Part shown: piece after piece, positions 44,901 to 54,282 of the stretch
Position numbering within the stretch: the stretch's first letter is position 1
How the letters are laid out: every line of letters starts with the position of its first letter
Assembly: GCF_003333315.1 (NCBI RefSeq)
Contig: NZ_PSYR01000001.1
Span: forward strand, 434,001 to 498,000
Direction of reading: 5' to 3'
DNA from: Acidiferrobacter thiooxydans
GTDB taxonomy: Bacteria > Pseudomonadota > Gammaproteobacteria > Acidiferrobacterales > Acidiferrobacteraceae
Length of the DNA: 64,000 bases
Notes under the pieces: model-generated
Databases searched by the model: none
What the model saw: only the letters and a program-made list of their open reading frames with translations
What the model was told of the DNA's origin: nothing
Made by a program: the position numbers and the translations under genes

Positions 44901-47193
44901 GCTGCGCGCCATTTTTCGCGACGAGGCGCGCGATCTTCTGGACAGCCTGGAGGCGGCCCTTGGCCAGTGGCGGGAATACCGGGACCGCGACGACCTGCTC
45001 GATGCGCTAAAGCGGGTCCTGCACACCTTGAAGGGCGGCGCACGCATGTGCGGGGCCGCGCGCATGGGCGATGTGGCGCATGCAACAGAAGACCTCCTGC
45101 GCCGAGTCGAGGACGGCGAACAGCCACGCGACGAGCGGCTGTTTGCCTTGTTGGATGCCGCTGCCGAACATCTGGGTGGGCTCTATAACGCCTTCGTGTC
45201 GGGCCGCGATGTCCTGGGCGAGAACATCACGCGGGCCTTGATGGCGAGCTTGTCGGCGGACAATCCGCCCGATGGGGGGTTTGTCGCGCCGCCTCCGGTT
45301 CCCGTACCGGCAGCGGCGCCAGCCGCCACCATCGTGGCGTCGCCGGCGCTAAACGACCCCGCCGAGGATCTCTTCAAGGCCGAGGCGGCCAGTCAGGTGC
45401 GCGTGCATACGGCGCTTCTCGACCGGTTGGTAGCCTATGCCGGAGAGGTCAGTATCGCGCGGGCCCGCATGGAGCAGCAGATCTTCAGCTTGAAAGGGCA
45501 TCTGGCGGAGCTAAACGGCAACGTCAAGCGTTTCCGGGACCAGGTCCGTGAACTCGAGATCCAGGCCGAGTCCCAGATCGTGTCGCGCGCGCGCATCGAC
45601 GAGGGCAATGTCGCCCCGGATTTCGATCCCCTGGAGTTCGATCGCTACTCGCGACTCCAGCATCTGTCGCGAGGTCTGACCGAGAACCTGCACGATTTGA
45701 TCACCGTGCACGGCACGCTCGATGCCGTGGCAAGTCAGGCGGAGGCCGTCCTTCAGCAGCAGGCGCGTGTGAATACCGAGCTTCAAGAGGGGCTCATGCG
45801 TACGCGCATGGTGCGATTCGCCACCCAGGCCCACAGGTTACGGCAGATCGTCCGGCAGACGGCGCGCGAGCTCAATAAACGCGCCGAGCTTGTCCTGGCC
45901 GCTGCCGATGTCGAGCTCGACCGCCACCTGTTGGAACGTATGATCGGCCCGTTCGAACACATGATCCGCAATGCCATCGACCACGGGTTGGAGCCCGCCG
46001 CGGAACGGGAGCGTCTCGGAAAGCGCCCAGTGGGCACTATTACCATACAGGCCGTACAGGAGAGCGGGGAGATCGTGATCCGGGTGTCGGATGATGGCGC
46101 CGGGCTCAATGTCGAGCGCATACGCGCCAAGGCCATCGAGCGCAAGCTCGTGCCGACGGCGGCACTGGTCAGCGATGAGCAGGTCATGCAGTTCATCCTG
46201 CTGCCCGGTTTCTCGACCGCCGCTAGGATCACCCATCTGTCGGGTCGTGGCGTCGGCATGGATGTCGTGCATAGCGAGGTCAAGAAGTTGGGAGGCGCGA
46301 TCAGCGTCGACACCCAGGCTGGCCGGGGAACGACCTTCGTCATCCGGTTGCCGCTCACGCTGTCGATCACCCAGGCGCTGATGGTGGGGTGCGGCGATCA
46401 GATGTTTGCGATCCCGCTTGCTGCGATCGTCAATATCGTGGAGGCGCCGGCCGGGGCGATCATGGAGGCGCTGGCCGGCGACCACCCGAATCTGCGCTAC
46501 GGGGGCCGCGACTACCCGTTCATGGATCTCGGGGCGCGCCTCGGTATCCCTCGCGGAGGTGTCTGGCCGCGCAAGTTGCCGGTGCTGCTGCTGCGGCTTG
46601 ATACGCGGGAGGTCGCAGTCGGGGTGGATAGCCTGTTTGGGACGCGCGAGATTGTGGTCAAGTCCCTCGGCCCGCAACTAGGCGAGATCCGCGGGCTTTT
46701 CGGGGCGACCATCATGGGAGATGGGCGCGTACTGCTGATTCTCGACATCCCGGCACTATGGAACGAAGCCGAGGGCCTGCGTGTCAACACGATCGCCGCC
46801 GAGGCACCGGCCGTGGAACGACCGTATGTCCTGGTCGTCGATGATTCCCTGACCGTGCGCAAGGTCACGACCCGCTTCCTGCAAAAGCAGGGTTATGATG
46901 CCGCGACCGCGAAGGATGGCATCGAGGCCCTGGAACAGCTGCGCGATCGTATCCCGGATGTCATGCTCGTGGATATCGAGATGCCGCGTATGGACGGCTA
47001 CGAGCTCACAGCGCGGGTGCGCGCCGACACGCGTCTGCGCCATGTCCCGATCGTCATGATCACGTCGCGCTCGGGTCGCAAGCACCGTGAACATGCCATG
47101 GCGCTCGGCGTCGACGTCTATCTTGGGAAGCCGTACCAGGAGGAGGATCTGCGCCAGGAGATCGAGGGATTGTTGCGACGGGGCCATTCATGA
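41989..47193 (+). CDS. chpA: Hybrid histidine kinase ChpA of the twitching chemosensory system
   Basis: The 1734-residue kinase has HPt sites visible at about His51 (LHQVSGTLKM), His632 (FHTLKGSGRM), His816 (VHTMQGSARSV) and His1012 (LHTLKGGARM), then a CheA-type dimerisation/ATPase core (HMIRNAIDHGLE near 1323, DDGAGL), a CheW domain (about 1450-1590) and a C-terminal receiver (VLVVDDSLTVRK; Asp in VMLVDIEMPRMDGYE). P. aeruginosa ChpA has eight Xpt sites in 2472 residues, so this one is shorter. The ATG at 41989 has GGGGG upstream; a TTG overlapping the pilJ stop is a longer option. It phosphorylates PilG and PilH. Confidence 0.93.
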   Translation: MVTESSIDLGTLGWVKDEIDETLKQARLALEAFVEHRSDEAKLRLCASYLHQVSGTLKMVEVDALADLVGEAEASVQALLATTEPPREEVLEPLVRALLLFPDILDRVQTRGLGDGLALLGLANELRAGRGAEPLPPQAFFRVDLTPRPPGAAAADDAGFVEAFRQQRSLFQAALLKWLKGVADEESRRSLPDLVRGWRAYVAFAPLAQCLWVAEAFLRLLIDAPDPRVEDKKLISRLDQLLKRFADGQDRGGSRSACERLTRDMLFVLREGVSSDPVITAVREAFGLAGPAPDESTEVSMAALRSIASALSQEIAQAQSLLSRCFDPHETTDDANGQLVLLLDKMAKTFATLEVAPLGGLAAAIAEACRALADGRLQKSGAVAMALAQGLLQIESAAREIPYGASGWRLGIDEQTRVLVNLASLPDTSGMEVSEGPLSAQDRRQLVGAVSTEIRANLARIEEAFLAFVASPRDREGLAEVPTLAAQVEAAFQVLEEEPASDLARALHGALNRLAQGHLAPGGAFAEALAAAVAGLEAHVNGLERGRPLRPAELTDLARPLNEIVREEPAREAVPPQAPAVAGPQLAIDPEILPVFLEDAHQAVAQLDEALSAWRADLSDENAVTVARRAFHTLKGSGRMVEAGEIAELSYDAETLLNKIRAREQAVSPAALTWVARAHEVVRDWVAAVEQGQGLPEMAVVRDALQALAAGREPSPATPVPDTAAGPITLLAEGDGVVVLSGEGAACGDEILVPGDEGLDGVAHTASPPHASPLFADPLLRDIFVAETRDHLRVLAAVLADGPQHPVSADLLRAVHTMQGSARSVALLAMADSCAGLERCLQAREIDQKPLGTEAADLLGCLAVAIEGVLAALGDNGDPDAPLAALAERLDALTREGLPHPGLTWWQKNLALQEGVREAVPGESDGQGVPEGAVVSALPGERSGSPIEALQSADPVVFPGADAPYEAIDPELRAIFRDEARDLLDSLEAALGQWREYRDRDDLLDALKRVLHTLKGGARMCGAARMGDVAHATEDLLRRVEDGEQPRDERLFALLDAAAEHLGGLYNAFVSGRDVLGENITRALMASLSADNPPDGGFVAPPPVPVPAAAPAATIVASPALNDPAEDLFKAEAASQVRVHTALLDRLVAYAGEVSIARARMEQQIFSLKGHLAELNGNVKRFRDQVRELEIQAESQIVSRARIDEGNVAPDFDPLEFDRYSRLQHLSRGLTENLHDLITVHGTLDAVASQAEAVLQQQARVNTELQEGLMRTRMVRFATQAHRLRQIVRQTARELNKRAELVLAAADVELDRHLLERMIGPFEHMIRNAIDHGLEPAAERERLGKRPVGTITIQAVQESGEIVIRVSDDGAGLNVERIRAKAIERKLVPTAALVSDEQVMQFILLPGFSTAARITHLSGRGVGMDVVHSEVKKLGGAISVDTQAGRGTTFVIRLPLTLSITQALMVGCGDQMFAIPLAAIVNIVEAPAGAIMEALAGDHPNLRYGGRDYPFMDLGARLGIPRGGVWPRKLPVLLLRLDTREVAVGVDSLFGTREIVVKSLGPQLGEIRGLFGATIMGDGRVLLILDIPALWNEAEGLRVNTIAAEAPAVERPYVLVVDDSLTVRKVTTRFLQKQGYDAATAKDGIEALEQLRDRIPDVMLVDIEMPRMDGYELTARVRADTRLRHVPIVMITSRSGRKHREHAMALGVDVYLGKPYQEEDLRQEIEGLLRRGHS

Positions 47194-47645
47194 CCGACCT
47201 GCGCCATTACCTGCAGTTGCGGTTTGCCGGGCAGGTCTTTCTCATGCCCAACCTCCCGGACATCCTTGTTGAGCCGCGCGAGAATATGCAGGTCGAGCGC
47301 ACCGGGCGGGCCGCGGCGCAGCGTACCGTCCAAGGCGTATCGTGGCTTGCCTATGCCCTGGGGCCGGATTGGGCGCCGCTCCCTGAAAGCGGCTGGACGC
47401 GGGCGGTGTTCCTTGGGGTCGGCACGGCGCGGCCGGTCGGCCTCCTGGTGGATGATCTGCATCTCTTGCCGGCCGGCGATTTGCGTATCGCGCCGTTCAC
47501 GCCGCTCGGGCCGGCACCGGTTCCCGGGCAGCATCTCTTCCCAGGGGCGGCGGTGGGCCGGAACGACCTGACTCTGGTGTTGGCGACCGACGCCGTGGCT
47601 TCTTATCTGCGCGCCTTGGAGGGTGACCATGGCCTTGGCCAGTGA
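47190..47645 (+). CDS. Unrecognised small protein between chpA and chpC
   Basis: The 151-residue protein overlaps chpA by four bases (ATGA) and chpC by 17, so it is surely part of the operon. It begins MTDLRHYLQLRFAGQVFLMPNLPDI and has no membrane segment or Cys. Segments such as GLLVDDLHLLPAGDLRIAPF recall a CheW-like beta core and it may be a reduced CheW homologue, but I cannot show this. It occupies the place where P. aeruginosa has chpB, to which it bears no resemblance. Confidence 0.7.
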   Translation: MTDLRHYLQLRFAGQVFLMPNLPDILVEPRENMQVERTGRAAAQRTVQGVSWLAYALGPDWAPLPESGWTRAVFLGVGTARPVGLLVDDLHLLPAGDLRIAPFTPLGPAPVPGQHLFPGAAVGRNDLTLVLATDAVASYLRALEGDHGLGQ

Positions 47646-48120
47646 TCGTGTCCATGCCCTGTTGTTACCCGTTTGCGACCGTTACCTGTTGGTGCCAAGC
47701 GCGCTGGTCGCGGAGGTTGGGGTGGTGGAGAGGTTGACGCCGCTCCCCTTGAGTCCGTCGTGGGTGCTGGGCGTGATGAGCTGGCGTTCACGACCCATTG
47801 CAGTGTGTGACCTGGGCCGTTTCTGGGGGCCGCCCGCCACCATCGGGCCCAAGTCGCGGGTCGCGGTCTTTTATCCGCTCCCGGGCCGCGCGCCCACGGA
47901 ATTTTTCGCGATCCTGACCAATGCCGAGCCCCAGTCGCGGACGATAGAGGCGCCCTCCGTGCTGCTCACCGATGAGGACGCCGTGCATCCCTATCTTGCG
48001 GTGTCGCTCGATATCGACGGCAAGCGCGCCGGCATCCCGGATCTGGCCGGACTGAAGGAGCTTTTCTATGATCCCGTCGCGGCCGAGGCCCCGCTCAGTG
48101 TCGCCCCGGTAATCGCCTAA
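47629..48120 (+). CDS. chpC: CheW-domain accessory protein ChpC
   Basis: The 163-residue protein is a CheW-type domain: LLLPVCDRYLLVPSALVAEV, LPLSPSWVLGVMSWRSRPIAVCDLGRF and VFYPLP match ChpC. ChpC links additional receptors to ChpA in P. aeruginosa. The start is the ATG at 47629 with GGAGGG upstream; a GTG at 47623 is also in frame. Last gene of the pil/chp operon. Confidence 0.85.
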   Translation: MALASDRVHALLLPVCDRYLLVPSALVAEVGVVERLTPLPLSPSWVLGVMSWRSRPIAVCDLGRFWGPPATIGPKSRVAVFYPLPGRAPTEFFAILTNAEPQSRTIEAPSVLLTDEDAVHPYLAVSLDIDGKRAGIPDLAGLKELFYDPVAAEAPLSVAPVIA

Positions 48121-48530
48121 GCCGTCAATCAGTAGCCCCAATAGATCTTCAGGAGACGGTCCTGCCCGCGGTATTGGCGCGCATGCGCGATCACGAAGCG
48201 CGGCAGGCCGAGCGCCTGAAACAGGCTTGCCGGCGCCCCAAGGAGCGCGTGCTGCAGCCGTGCGTATTGGGCGGCCGATAGGCCCGGGGCCGCGGACAGC
48301 GCAATGTTAGGGATCGGCGGGGTGGTGGTCACCACCGACAGATCGGCCCCTGCGCCATTTTGCGGGCGACGAGCGGTGTCGGGATCATGGCCGCGGCCAC
48401 GCGCCGTCCATCGTACCCGACCCCCCGGACGACCACCCTGCGACTTATGTCCTACCGTTGAGTATAGACAGCAGTCGATCAAGGTGTGCCATAATGCAGC
48501 CCCCACGGCATGCCAGTTTGACGAGGCGCT
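48121..48530. other. 410-base gap after chpC with a possible gene remnant
   Basis: Apart from the doubtful remnant at 48129-48350 (minus strand), nothing is recognised. The right part (48440-48520) is AT-richer and may hold the promoter of the redoxin gene. Confidence 0.4.
48129..48350 (-). pseudogene. Possible C-terminal remnant of a periplasmic substrate-binding protein
   Basis: The minus strand codes for TTTPPIPNIALSAAPGLS followed by AQYARLQHALLGAP and ends ILKIYWGY-like. PhnD-type binding proteins have a similar PPIPxxxxxxxPGLxxxxxxRLRxALL passage near their ends. No start codon or upstream body is found in frame. The link is by eye and may be chance. Confidence 0.25.
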
Positions 48531-49085
48531 ATGGTCAGTACAGAAACCCCGGTGTGCGACTTCGGGCGGCCCGCCCCCGATTTCGTCCTCCCGGCCACCG
48601 ACGGCCGCATCCTCAGTCTCGCCGATGTACGCGGTGAACGCGGTCTGCTCGTGATGTTTATCTGCAATCATTGTCCTTATGTGAAGGCGATCCGGGATCG
48701 TCTCATCCGTGACGCCGCGGCCTTGCGCGCGGAAGGTATCGGAAGCTGCGCCATCATGTCCAACGATCCGACGGATTATCCGGAGGATTCGTTTGCCAAC
48801 ATGCAGCGTATCGCGGAGGAGTACCACTTCCCGTTCCCCTACCTGTACGACGAGACGCAGGAGGTGGCGCGCCGCTTCGGGGCGGTGTGCACGCCGGATT
48901 TCTTCGGTTATGGGGCCGACCTTACGCTTCAATACCGGGGTCGGCTCGATGCGAGTCGCAAGGAGGCGGTAGCCGGCGCGCGTCGCGAGCTCTTCGAGGC
49001 CATGGTCCAGGTGGCACGTACCGGTCACGGGCCGCGTGAGCAGATCCCGAGCATCGGCTGCTCCATTAAATGGAAGGAGGCATGA
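48531..49085 (+). CDS. Thioredoxin-fold redoxin (AhpC/TSA-like)
   Basis: The 184-residue protein has FGRPAPDFVLPATDGRILSL at the start (peroxiredoxin/redoxin-type N-terminus) and CNHCPYVKAI, a CxxC active site, at about residue 45. Later TPDFFGYG provides the cis-Pro region. It belongs to a group of cytosolic thioredoxin-like proteins of unknown partner; it may reduce disulfides or peroxides. No signal peptide. Four bases separate it from the next gene, so they are probably co-transcribed. Confidence 0.82.
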   Translation: MVSTETPVCDFGRPAPDFVLPATDGRILSLADVRGERGLLVMFICNHCPYVKAIRDRLIRDAAALRAEGIGSCAIMSNDPTDYPEDSFANMQRIAEEYHFPFPYLYDETQEVARRFGAVCTPDFFGYGADLTLQYRGRLDASRKEAVAGARRELFEAMVQVARTGHGPREQIPSIGCSIKWKEA

Positions 49086-49089
49086 ACCT

Positions 49090-49920
49090 TTGAGCGTCGA
49101 CCAGGGCCTCGATCTTCGCACCTATGCCGCGCTCGAGGTCCTGGAGGGTCTCGTTCAAGAGGTCGCGCATCGGGAGATCATGCCGCTTTTTGGCGTGAGC
49201 CGGTCGCGGCTGAAGGAAGATGGCAGCCTCGTGACCGCTGCCGATACCGCGGTCCAGGCCTGGCTTGCCGAGGAGCTGCGCATCCGCTGGCCGCAGTTTG
49301 CCCTGGTGGGCGAGGAGATGCCGGAGGCCGAACAACGCGCGGCGCTGCAGTCGGCGCATGGTGCATGGTGTCTCGACCCGCTCGACGGGACCACGAATTT
49401 CGTGAACCGCCTGCCATTTTTTGCGGTATCGCTCGCCCTGTTGCAAGACGGCGCGCCGACTCTAGGTATGGTTTATGACCCGGTGCGCAAGGAGTGTTTC
49501 AAGGCATTGCGTGGCCAAGGCGCCTGGTTGAACGGCGAACGCCTGCACGCGTTGGACTGGTCGCCGGCCTTACGGCGATGTGTGGCGCTGGTGGACTTCA
49601 AGCGACTGAAGCCCCGCCTCGCGGGGCGGCTGGGCATCGACCCGCCGTACGGGTCGCAACGTAACTGGGGTTCGTGCGCCCTCGAGTGGTGCTGGCTCGC
49701 GGCCGGGCGCGCCCATCTGTCCGTGCATGGGGGCCAGAAATTATGGGATTACGCGGCCGGCAGCCTGATCCTGCAGGAGGCAGGCGGGATCGCCACGACG
49801 CTCGAGGGGCGCCCGTTGCCTTACGATGGCCTCGCGCCGTCGTCGACGCTTGTGGCCCGTTCCCTGGATCTGTATGAGGCGTGGCGGACATGGATCAACC
49901 ATAATGCCGGAAGGCGTTAG
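49090..49920 (+). CDS. Inositol-monophosphatase-family phosphatase
   Basis: The 276-residue protein has the metal motifs of the IMPase family: GEEMPE (Glu), DPLDGTTNFVNRLPFFAVS (Asp pair) and LWDYAAGSLILQEAGG (Asp). Substrates in this family include myo-inositol phosphate, histidinol phosphate, PAP and fructose bisphosphate; the sequence does not tell which. The start is a TTG at 49090 with AAGGAGG about 9 bases upstream; the nearer ATG at 49082 hits a stop at once. A role as histidinol phosphatase or PAP phosphatase is possible. Confidence 0.85.
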   Translation: MSVDQGLDLRTYAALEVLEGLVQEVAHREIMPLFGVSRSRLKEDGSLVTAADTAVQAWLAEELRIRWPQFALVGEEMPEAEQRAALQSAHGAWCLDPLDGTTNFVNRLPFFAVSLALLQDGAPTLGMVYDPVRKECFKALRGQGAWLNGERLHALDWSPALRRCVALVDFKRLKPRLAGRLGIDPPYGSQRNWGSCALEWCWLAAGRAHLSVHGGQKLWDYAAGSLILQEAGGIATTLEGRPLPYDGLAPSSTLVARSLDLYEAWRTWINHNAGRR

Positions 49921-50170
49921 CCCCCGACTATTGCCGAACAGGGGCAAGGTGAGGGAAAATACGCGGCTCTTGACCGCGGTTGGGTTCGTTGGACCGGCCC
50001 GGGCGGCAAATCGCGTCCCTTTGGTGGGAGATTGGACCGCCAAGGGGATTTTTATTGTTGGTGGGCGGAATGCTCGGGTAGCGCGACTAAAAAGCACATT
50101 CATTCATGGGTGGGGCGGGGCGGTAAGGCAGGATCTGTCAAGCCGCCTGGCCTGATCGAGGAGCAGTGAG

Positions 50171-51093
50171 ATGCAAAAGAGACCGATCCTGCTGGGGATC
50201 GTCGGTGATTCGGCGGCCGGAAAGACGACTATTACGAGCGGCATTGCAAAGGTTATCGGACAGGACCGGTGCACGATCATCTGCACCGATGATTACCACA
50301 AGTATAACCGCGCACAGCGCGCCGAGAAGGGGCTGACGGCCCTGCATCCCGACTGCAACTATATGGACATCATCGAGCAGCACCTGAACCTGCTCAAGGA
50401 TGGCAAGGCCATCCTGAAGCCGCATTATAACCATGCCACGGGCGATTTCGACCCGCCGTCCTATGTCGAGGCCAAGGACTTCATCATCGTCGAGGGTCTG
50501 CTCGGGTTCTCGACCAAGGCCATGCGCGACGCGTATGATGTCAAGCTCTATCTGGCCCCGCCCGAAGATCTTCGCTTTCAGTGGAAGATGCGGCGCGACA
50601 CTCAAAAGCGCGGGCACACGGCCGAGGCTGTGGCCAAGGAGATGAAGCTGCGCGAGCCGGATTCCGAGGCGTTCATCCGGCCGCAGCGGAAGTGGGCGGA
50701 CATGGTCATCTGTTTCTGGCCCCCGAGACCGACAAGAAGGAGACGGGAAGCCATCTGAACGCCTCCCTGGTTTTGCGTCCCACCTTGCCCCACCCCGATC
50801 TTTCCGATGTCCTGGAGCAGGGCGGTAATGGTATCCACATGGACCTCGACCGCGATATGGGGCTGCCGGTGGATCGGCTCGAGATCGACGGCAACATCTC
50901 AGACGAGAAGGCCAAGCGTCTGGAGGACCTGTTGTGGCGTCATATTCCGGGTGAACATCATCATCTGCGGCACGAGAGTATCGGCGACATCACGGGCACG
51001 ACCGGGGAGAAGCTACGGTCGCACCCGCTCGCGCTGACACAGCTCTTGGTCGCCTACCACCTGCTGAAGGCCGCATCCGGCCATTACCAGTAA
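50171..51093 (+). pseudogene. prk: Phosphoribulokinase with a one-base frameshift
   Basis: The first frame gives a normal prk N-terminus: P-loop GDSAAGKTTI at residue 12, CTDDYHKYNR, LKPHYNHATGDF and WADMVICFWPP near residue 183. It then runs into a stop at 50758, while ETGSHLNASLVLRPTLPHPD continues in another frame to 51093. A missing C in the run of five C at about 50720 restores a 307-residue enzyme. The CO2-fixation genes follow at once, so either the read is in error or the gene is truly interrupted. The normal enzyme phosphorylates ribulose 5-phosphate in the Calvin cycle. Confidence 0.85.
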
Positions 51094-51121
51094 GGATTAC
51101 TGTTCTTTTTGAGGATTAATC

Positions 51122-53167
51122 ATGTCTGTGAAGCCCGAAAGCCGCTCGAAAGCGACGGGTCAGGTCGACCCCCGCCGCCGTGAACTCGCCAATGCCGTGC
51201 GCGCGCTCAGCATGGATGCCGTGCAAAAGGCCAATTCCGGCCACCCGGGCGCGCCTATGGGCATGGCGGATATCGCCGAGGTCCTCTGGAACGATTATCT
51301 GAAGCACAACCCGGCCAATCCGGCGTGGGCCGATCGTGATCGCTTCGTGTTGTCGAATGGCCACGGGTCCATGTTGCTCTACAGCCTGCTGCACCTTACA
51401 GGCTATGCCCTTCCCCTGGAGGAGCTGAAGCGTTTCCGCCAGATGGGGTCCATGACCCCCGGGCATCCGGAGTATGGCTACACGCCGGGCGTCGAGACCA
51501 CGACCGGCCCCCTCGGTCAGGGGCTCGCCAATGCCGTGGGCATGGCGATCGCCGAGCGTGCGCTCGCGGCCGAGTTCAATAAGCCTGGGCATGAGATCGT
51601 CAACCATCACACATACGTATTTATGGGCGATGGATGTCTGATGGAGGGTATCTCCCACGAGGCCTGTTCGCTTGCCGGACATCTGGGCCTTGGCAAGCTG
51701 ATCGGCTTTTATGATGACAACGGCATCTCCATCGACGGTGAGGTGCACGGCTGGTTTACCGATGATACCCCCAAGCGTTTCGAGGCCTACGGATGGCACG
51801 TCGTGCCGCGCGTCGACGGCCATGACGCGCAGGCGGTGAAGGCAGCGATCGAGGCGGCCCGCAAGGTCACCGACAAGCCCTCGCTCATCTGCTGTCAGAC
51901 GGTGATCGGCTTCGGGTCGCCGAACAAGGAGGGCAAGGAGGAGAGCCACGGGGCGGCCCTTGGCGAGAAGGAGGTCGCGGCCACCCGCGAGCGCTTGGGC
52001 TGGAAGTATGGGCCCTTCGAGATCCCGGATGCCATCTATCAGGGGTGGAGTGCCAAGGTCCGCGGTGACAAGGCCGAGGCCGATTGGCGCAAGCGCTTCG
52101 ACGCCTATCGTGCCGCGCACCCGGAACTCGCCGCGGAATTCCTACGGCGCATGCAAGGCGATCTGCCCAAGGACTTCGGCGCGCATGCGGACGCCTATAT
52201 CGCCGAAACCAATGCCAAGGCCGCGAGTATCGCCTCGCGCAACGCCTCCCAGAATACTTTGAATGCCCTGGGGCCGAAATTGCCCGAACTCATGGGCGGG
52301 TCGGCGGATCTCGCAGGCTCGAATCTCACCCTGTGGGCGGGTTGTCGCGGGGTGTCAGCGGAGAATCCCGGCGGCAACTACATTTATTACGGCGTGCGCG
52401 AATTCGGCATGTCGGCCATTATGAACGGCATCGCGCTCCATAAGGGTTTCGTGCCCTATGGCGCCACCTTCCTGATGTTTTCGGAATACGCGCGCAATGC
52501 CTTGCGCATGGCCGCGCTCATGAAACAGCGCGTGGTCTTCGTCTACACTCACGATTCCATCGGTCTTGGTGAGGATGGCCCGACGCATCAGCCGATCGAG
52601 CAATTGGCCACGTTGCGCATGATCCCGAATATGTCGGTCTGGCGTCCGTCCGATGCCGTCGAGTCGGCGGTGGCCTGGAAGGAGGCCTTGTACCGCGTCG
52701 ATGGCCCGAGCTGTCTTGTGTTCTCGCGGCAGAAACTCACCCATCAGGCGCGTTCGGCCGAGACCCTAAAGCAGATCACTCGGGGAGGCTATATCCTGGC
52801 CGAGGCCCAGGGGGGCGCCCCGGAGGCCCTTATCATCGCCACCGGTTCCGAGGTCGGAATCGCCATGGAGGCCTACAAGAAGCTCACGGAGGCGGGGCGG
52901 CGGGTGCGGCTCGTGTCCATGCCCAATACCGGACTGTTCGACGCGCAAGATGAGGCCTACCGCGAATCGGTTTTGCCGAAGGCCGTGACCAGACGGGTTG
53001 CGGTCGAGGCCGGTATCACGAGTTTTTGGCGCAAGTATGTGGGGCTTCAAGGCGCGGTCGTGGGTATCGACCGCTTCGGGGAATCCGCGCCGGCGGAGGC
53101 ACTGTTCGAGCATTTCGGCTTCACCGCGGCGCGTGTCACCGAGACCGTCTTGTCTCTGCTGAAATAA
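51122..53167 (+). CDS. tkt: Transketolase
   Basis: The 681-residue thiamine-diphosphate enzyme transfers two-carbon units in the Calvin and pentose-phosphate cycles. Visible: [20 protein letters not shown] near the N-terminus, the ThDP motif [13 protein letters not shown] near residue 168, [14 protein letters not shown], and the pyrimidine domain with [19 protein letters not shown] near 476. It begins 29 bases after prk. The coding frame is intact and of full family length. Confidence 0.96.
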   Translation: MSVKPESRSKATGQVDPRRRELANAVRALSMDAVQKANSGHPGAPMGMADIAEVLWNDYLKHNPANPAWADRDRFVLSNGHGSMLLYSLLHLTGYALPLEELKRFRQMGSMTPGHPEYGYTPGVETTTGPLGQGLANAVGMAIAERALAAEFNKPGHEIVNHHTYVFMGDGCLMEGISHEACSLAGHLGLGKLIGFYDDNGISIDGEVHGWFTDDTPKRFEAYGWHVVPRVDGHDAQAVKAAIEAARKVTDKPSLICCQTVIGFGSPNKEGKEESHGAALGEKEVAATRERLGWKYGPFEIPDAIYQGWSAKVRGDKAEADWRKRFDAYRAAHPELAAEFLRRMQGDLPKDFGAHADAYIAETNAKAASIASRNASQNTLNALGPKLPELMGGSADLAGSNLTLWAGCRGVSAENPGGNYIYYGVREFGMSAIMNGIALHKGFVPYGATFLMFSEYARNALRMAALMKQRVVFVYTHDSIGLGEDGPTHQPIEQLATLRMIPNMSVWRPSDAVESAVAWKEALYRVDGPSCLVFSRQKLTHQARSAETLKQITRGGYILAEAQGGAPEALIIATGSEVGIAMEAYKKLTEAGRRVRLVSMPNTGLFDAQDEAYRESVLPKAVTRRVAVEAGITSFWRKYVGLQGAVVGIDRFGESAPAEALFEHFGFTAARVTETVLSLLK

Positions 53168-53249
53168 TGTGCAAGGCCGGGTGACGGGCGAGCCTGGAGC
53201 CGCCCCCCGGCCTGCTTTCCGGATACTCAATTCAATGGGAGATGGTGGT

Positions 53250-54263
53250 ATGGCAATCAGAGTCGCGATCAACGGCTACGGGCGCATCGGACGCAACGTC
53301 TTGCGTGCCCTTTATGAGTCGGGGCGGAACAAGGAGATCGAGATCGTCGCGATCAACGACCTCGGGAATGCCGAGACCAACGCGCACCTTACGCAGTACG
53401 ACACCGTCCATGGCCGTTTCAAGGGCACAGTTTCGGTCGATGGCGACGCCATGATCGTCAACGGCGACAAGATCCGCGTCCTGTCGAACCGTGACCCGTC
53501 GCAGCTCCCCTGGAAGGATCTCGGGATCGATGTCGTTCACGAGTGCACGGGCTTTTTTACCACCAAGGAGAAGGCCTCCGCGCATTTGAAGGCGGGCGCG
53601 AAGAAGGTCATTATCTCGGCGCCTGGCGGAAAGGATGTGGACGCCACCATCGTGTATGGCGTGAACCACGGCACGCTCAAGGCCTCCGACACCGTGATCT
53701 CGAATGCGTCGTGCACCACCAACTGCCTGGCGCCGCTCGTAAAGCCCCTGCACGACAAGATCGGCATCAAGCACGGTCTCATGACCACCGTGCACTCCTA
53801 TACTAACGATCAGGTCCTGACTGACGTCTATCACAGCGACCTGCGTCGTGCGCGCTCGGCGACGCAGTCGATGATCCCCACCAAGACCGGGGCCGCCGCG
53901 GCCGTGGGTCTCGTGTTGCCGGATCTGAACGGCAAACTCGACGGCTTTGCGGTGCGCGTACCGACGATCAATGTCTCGCTTGTGGATCTTACGTTTACCG
54001 CCGCGCGCAGCACGACCAAAGACGAGATCCACGCGATCATGAGGGCTGCGGCAGACGGCGAGCTGAAGGGGATCCTGAACTATAACGACAAACCGCTCGT
54101 GTCGGTAGATTTCAATCACGACCCGGCCTCGTCCACCTATGAGTCGAGCCTGACGAAGGTCATGGAGGGGACTCTCGTCAAAGTCCTTGCCTGGTACGAC
54201 AATGAGTGGGGTTTCTCGAACCGTATGCTGGACACCACCGTAGCCCTGATGAAGGCGCGTTAA
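53250..54263 (+). CDS. gap: Glyceraldehyde-3-phosphate dehydrogenase (type I)
   Basis: The 337-residue enzyme has the Rossmann start [17 protein letters not shown], the catalytic Cys in [13 protein letters not shown] at about 156 with its His in [10 protein letters not shown], and [12 protein letters not shown] at the C-terminus. It serves both glycolysis and the reductive pentose-phosphate cycle; NAD versus NADP preference is not clear from the sequence. The ATG at 53250 is preceded by GGGAGA. It lies between tkt and pgk. Confidence 0.96.
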   Translation: MAIRVAINGYGRIGRNVLRALYESGRNKEIEIVAINDLGNAETNAHLTQYDTVHGRFKGTVSVDGDAMIVNGDKIRVLSNRDPSQLPWKDLGIDVVHECTGFFTTKEKASAHLKAGAKKVIISAPGGKDVDATIVYGVNHGTLKASDTVISNASCTTNCLAPLVKPLHDKIGIKHGLMTTVHSYTNDQVLTDVYHSDLRRARSATQSMIPTKTGAAAAVGLVLPDLNGKLDGFAVRVPTINVSLVDLTFTAARSTTKDEIHAIMRAAADGELKGILNYNDKPLVSVDFNHDPASSTYESSLTKVMEGTLVKVLAWYDNEWGFSNRMLDTTVALMKAR

Positions 54264-54282
54264 CAGGCCTCGGGAGACCGAT

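Noticed and set aside
48129-49121. 330-codon minus-strand open frame across the redoxin gene
   Set aside because: Most of it is the shadow of the redoxin; only the tail at 48129-48350 might be a relic.
50700-50760. Programmed -1 frameshift in prk
   Set aside because: The C run could slip, but no downstream pseudoknot or stimulatory element was seen and such control is not known for this gene; a base error is simpler.
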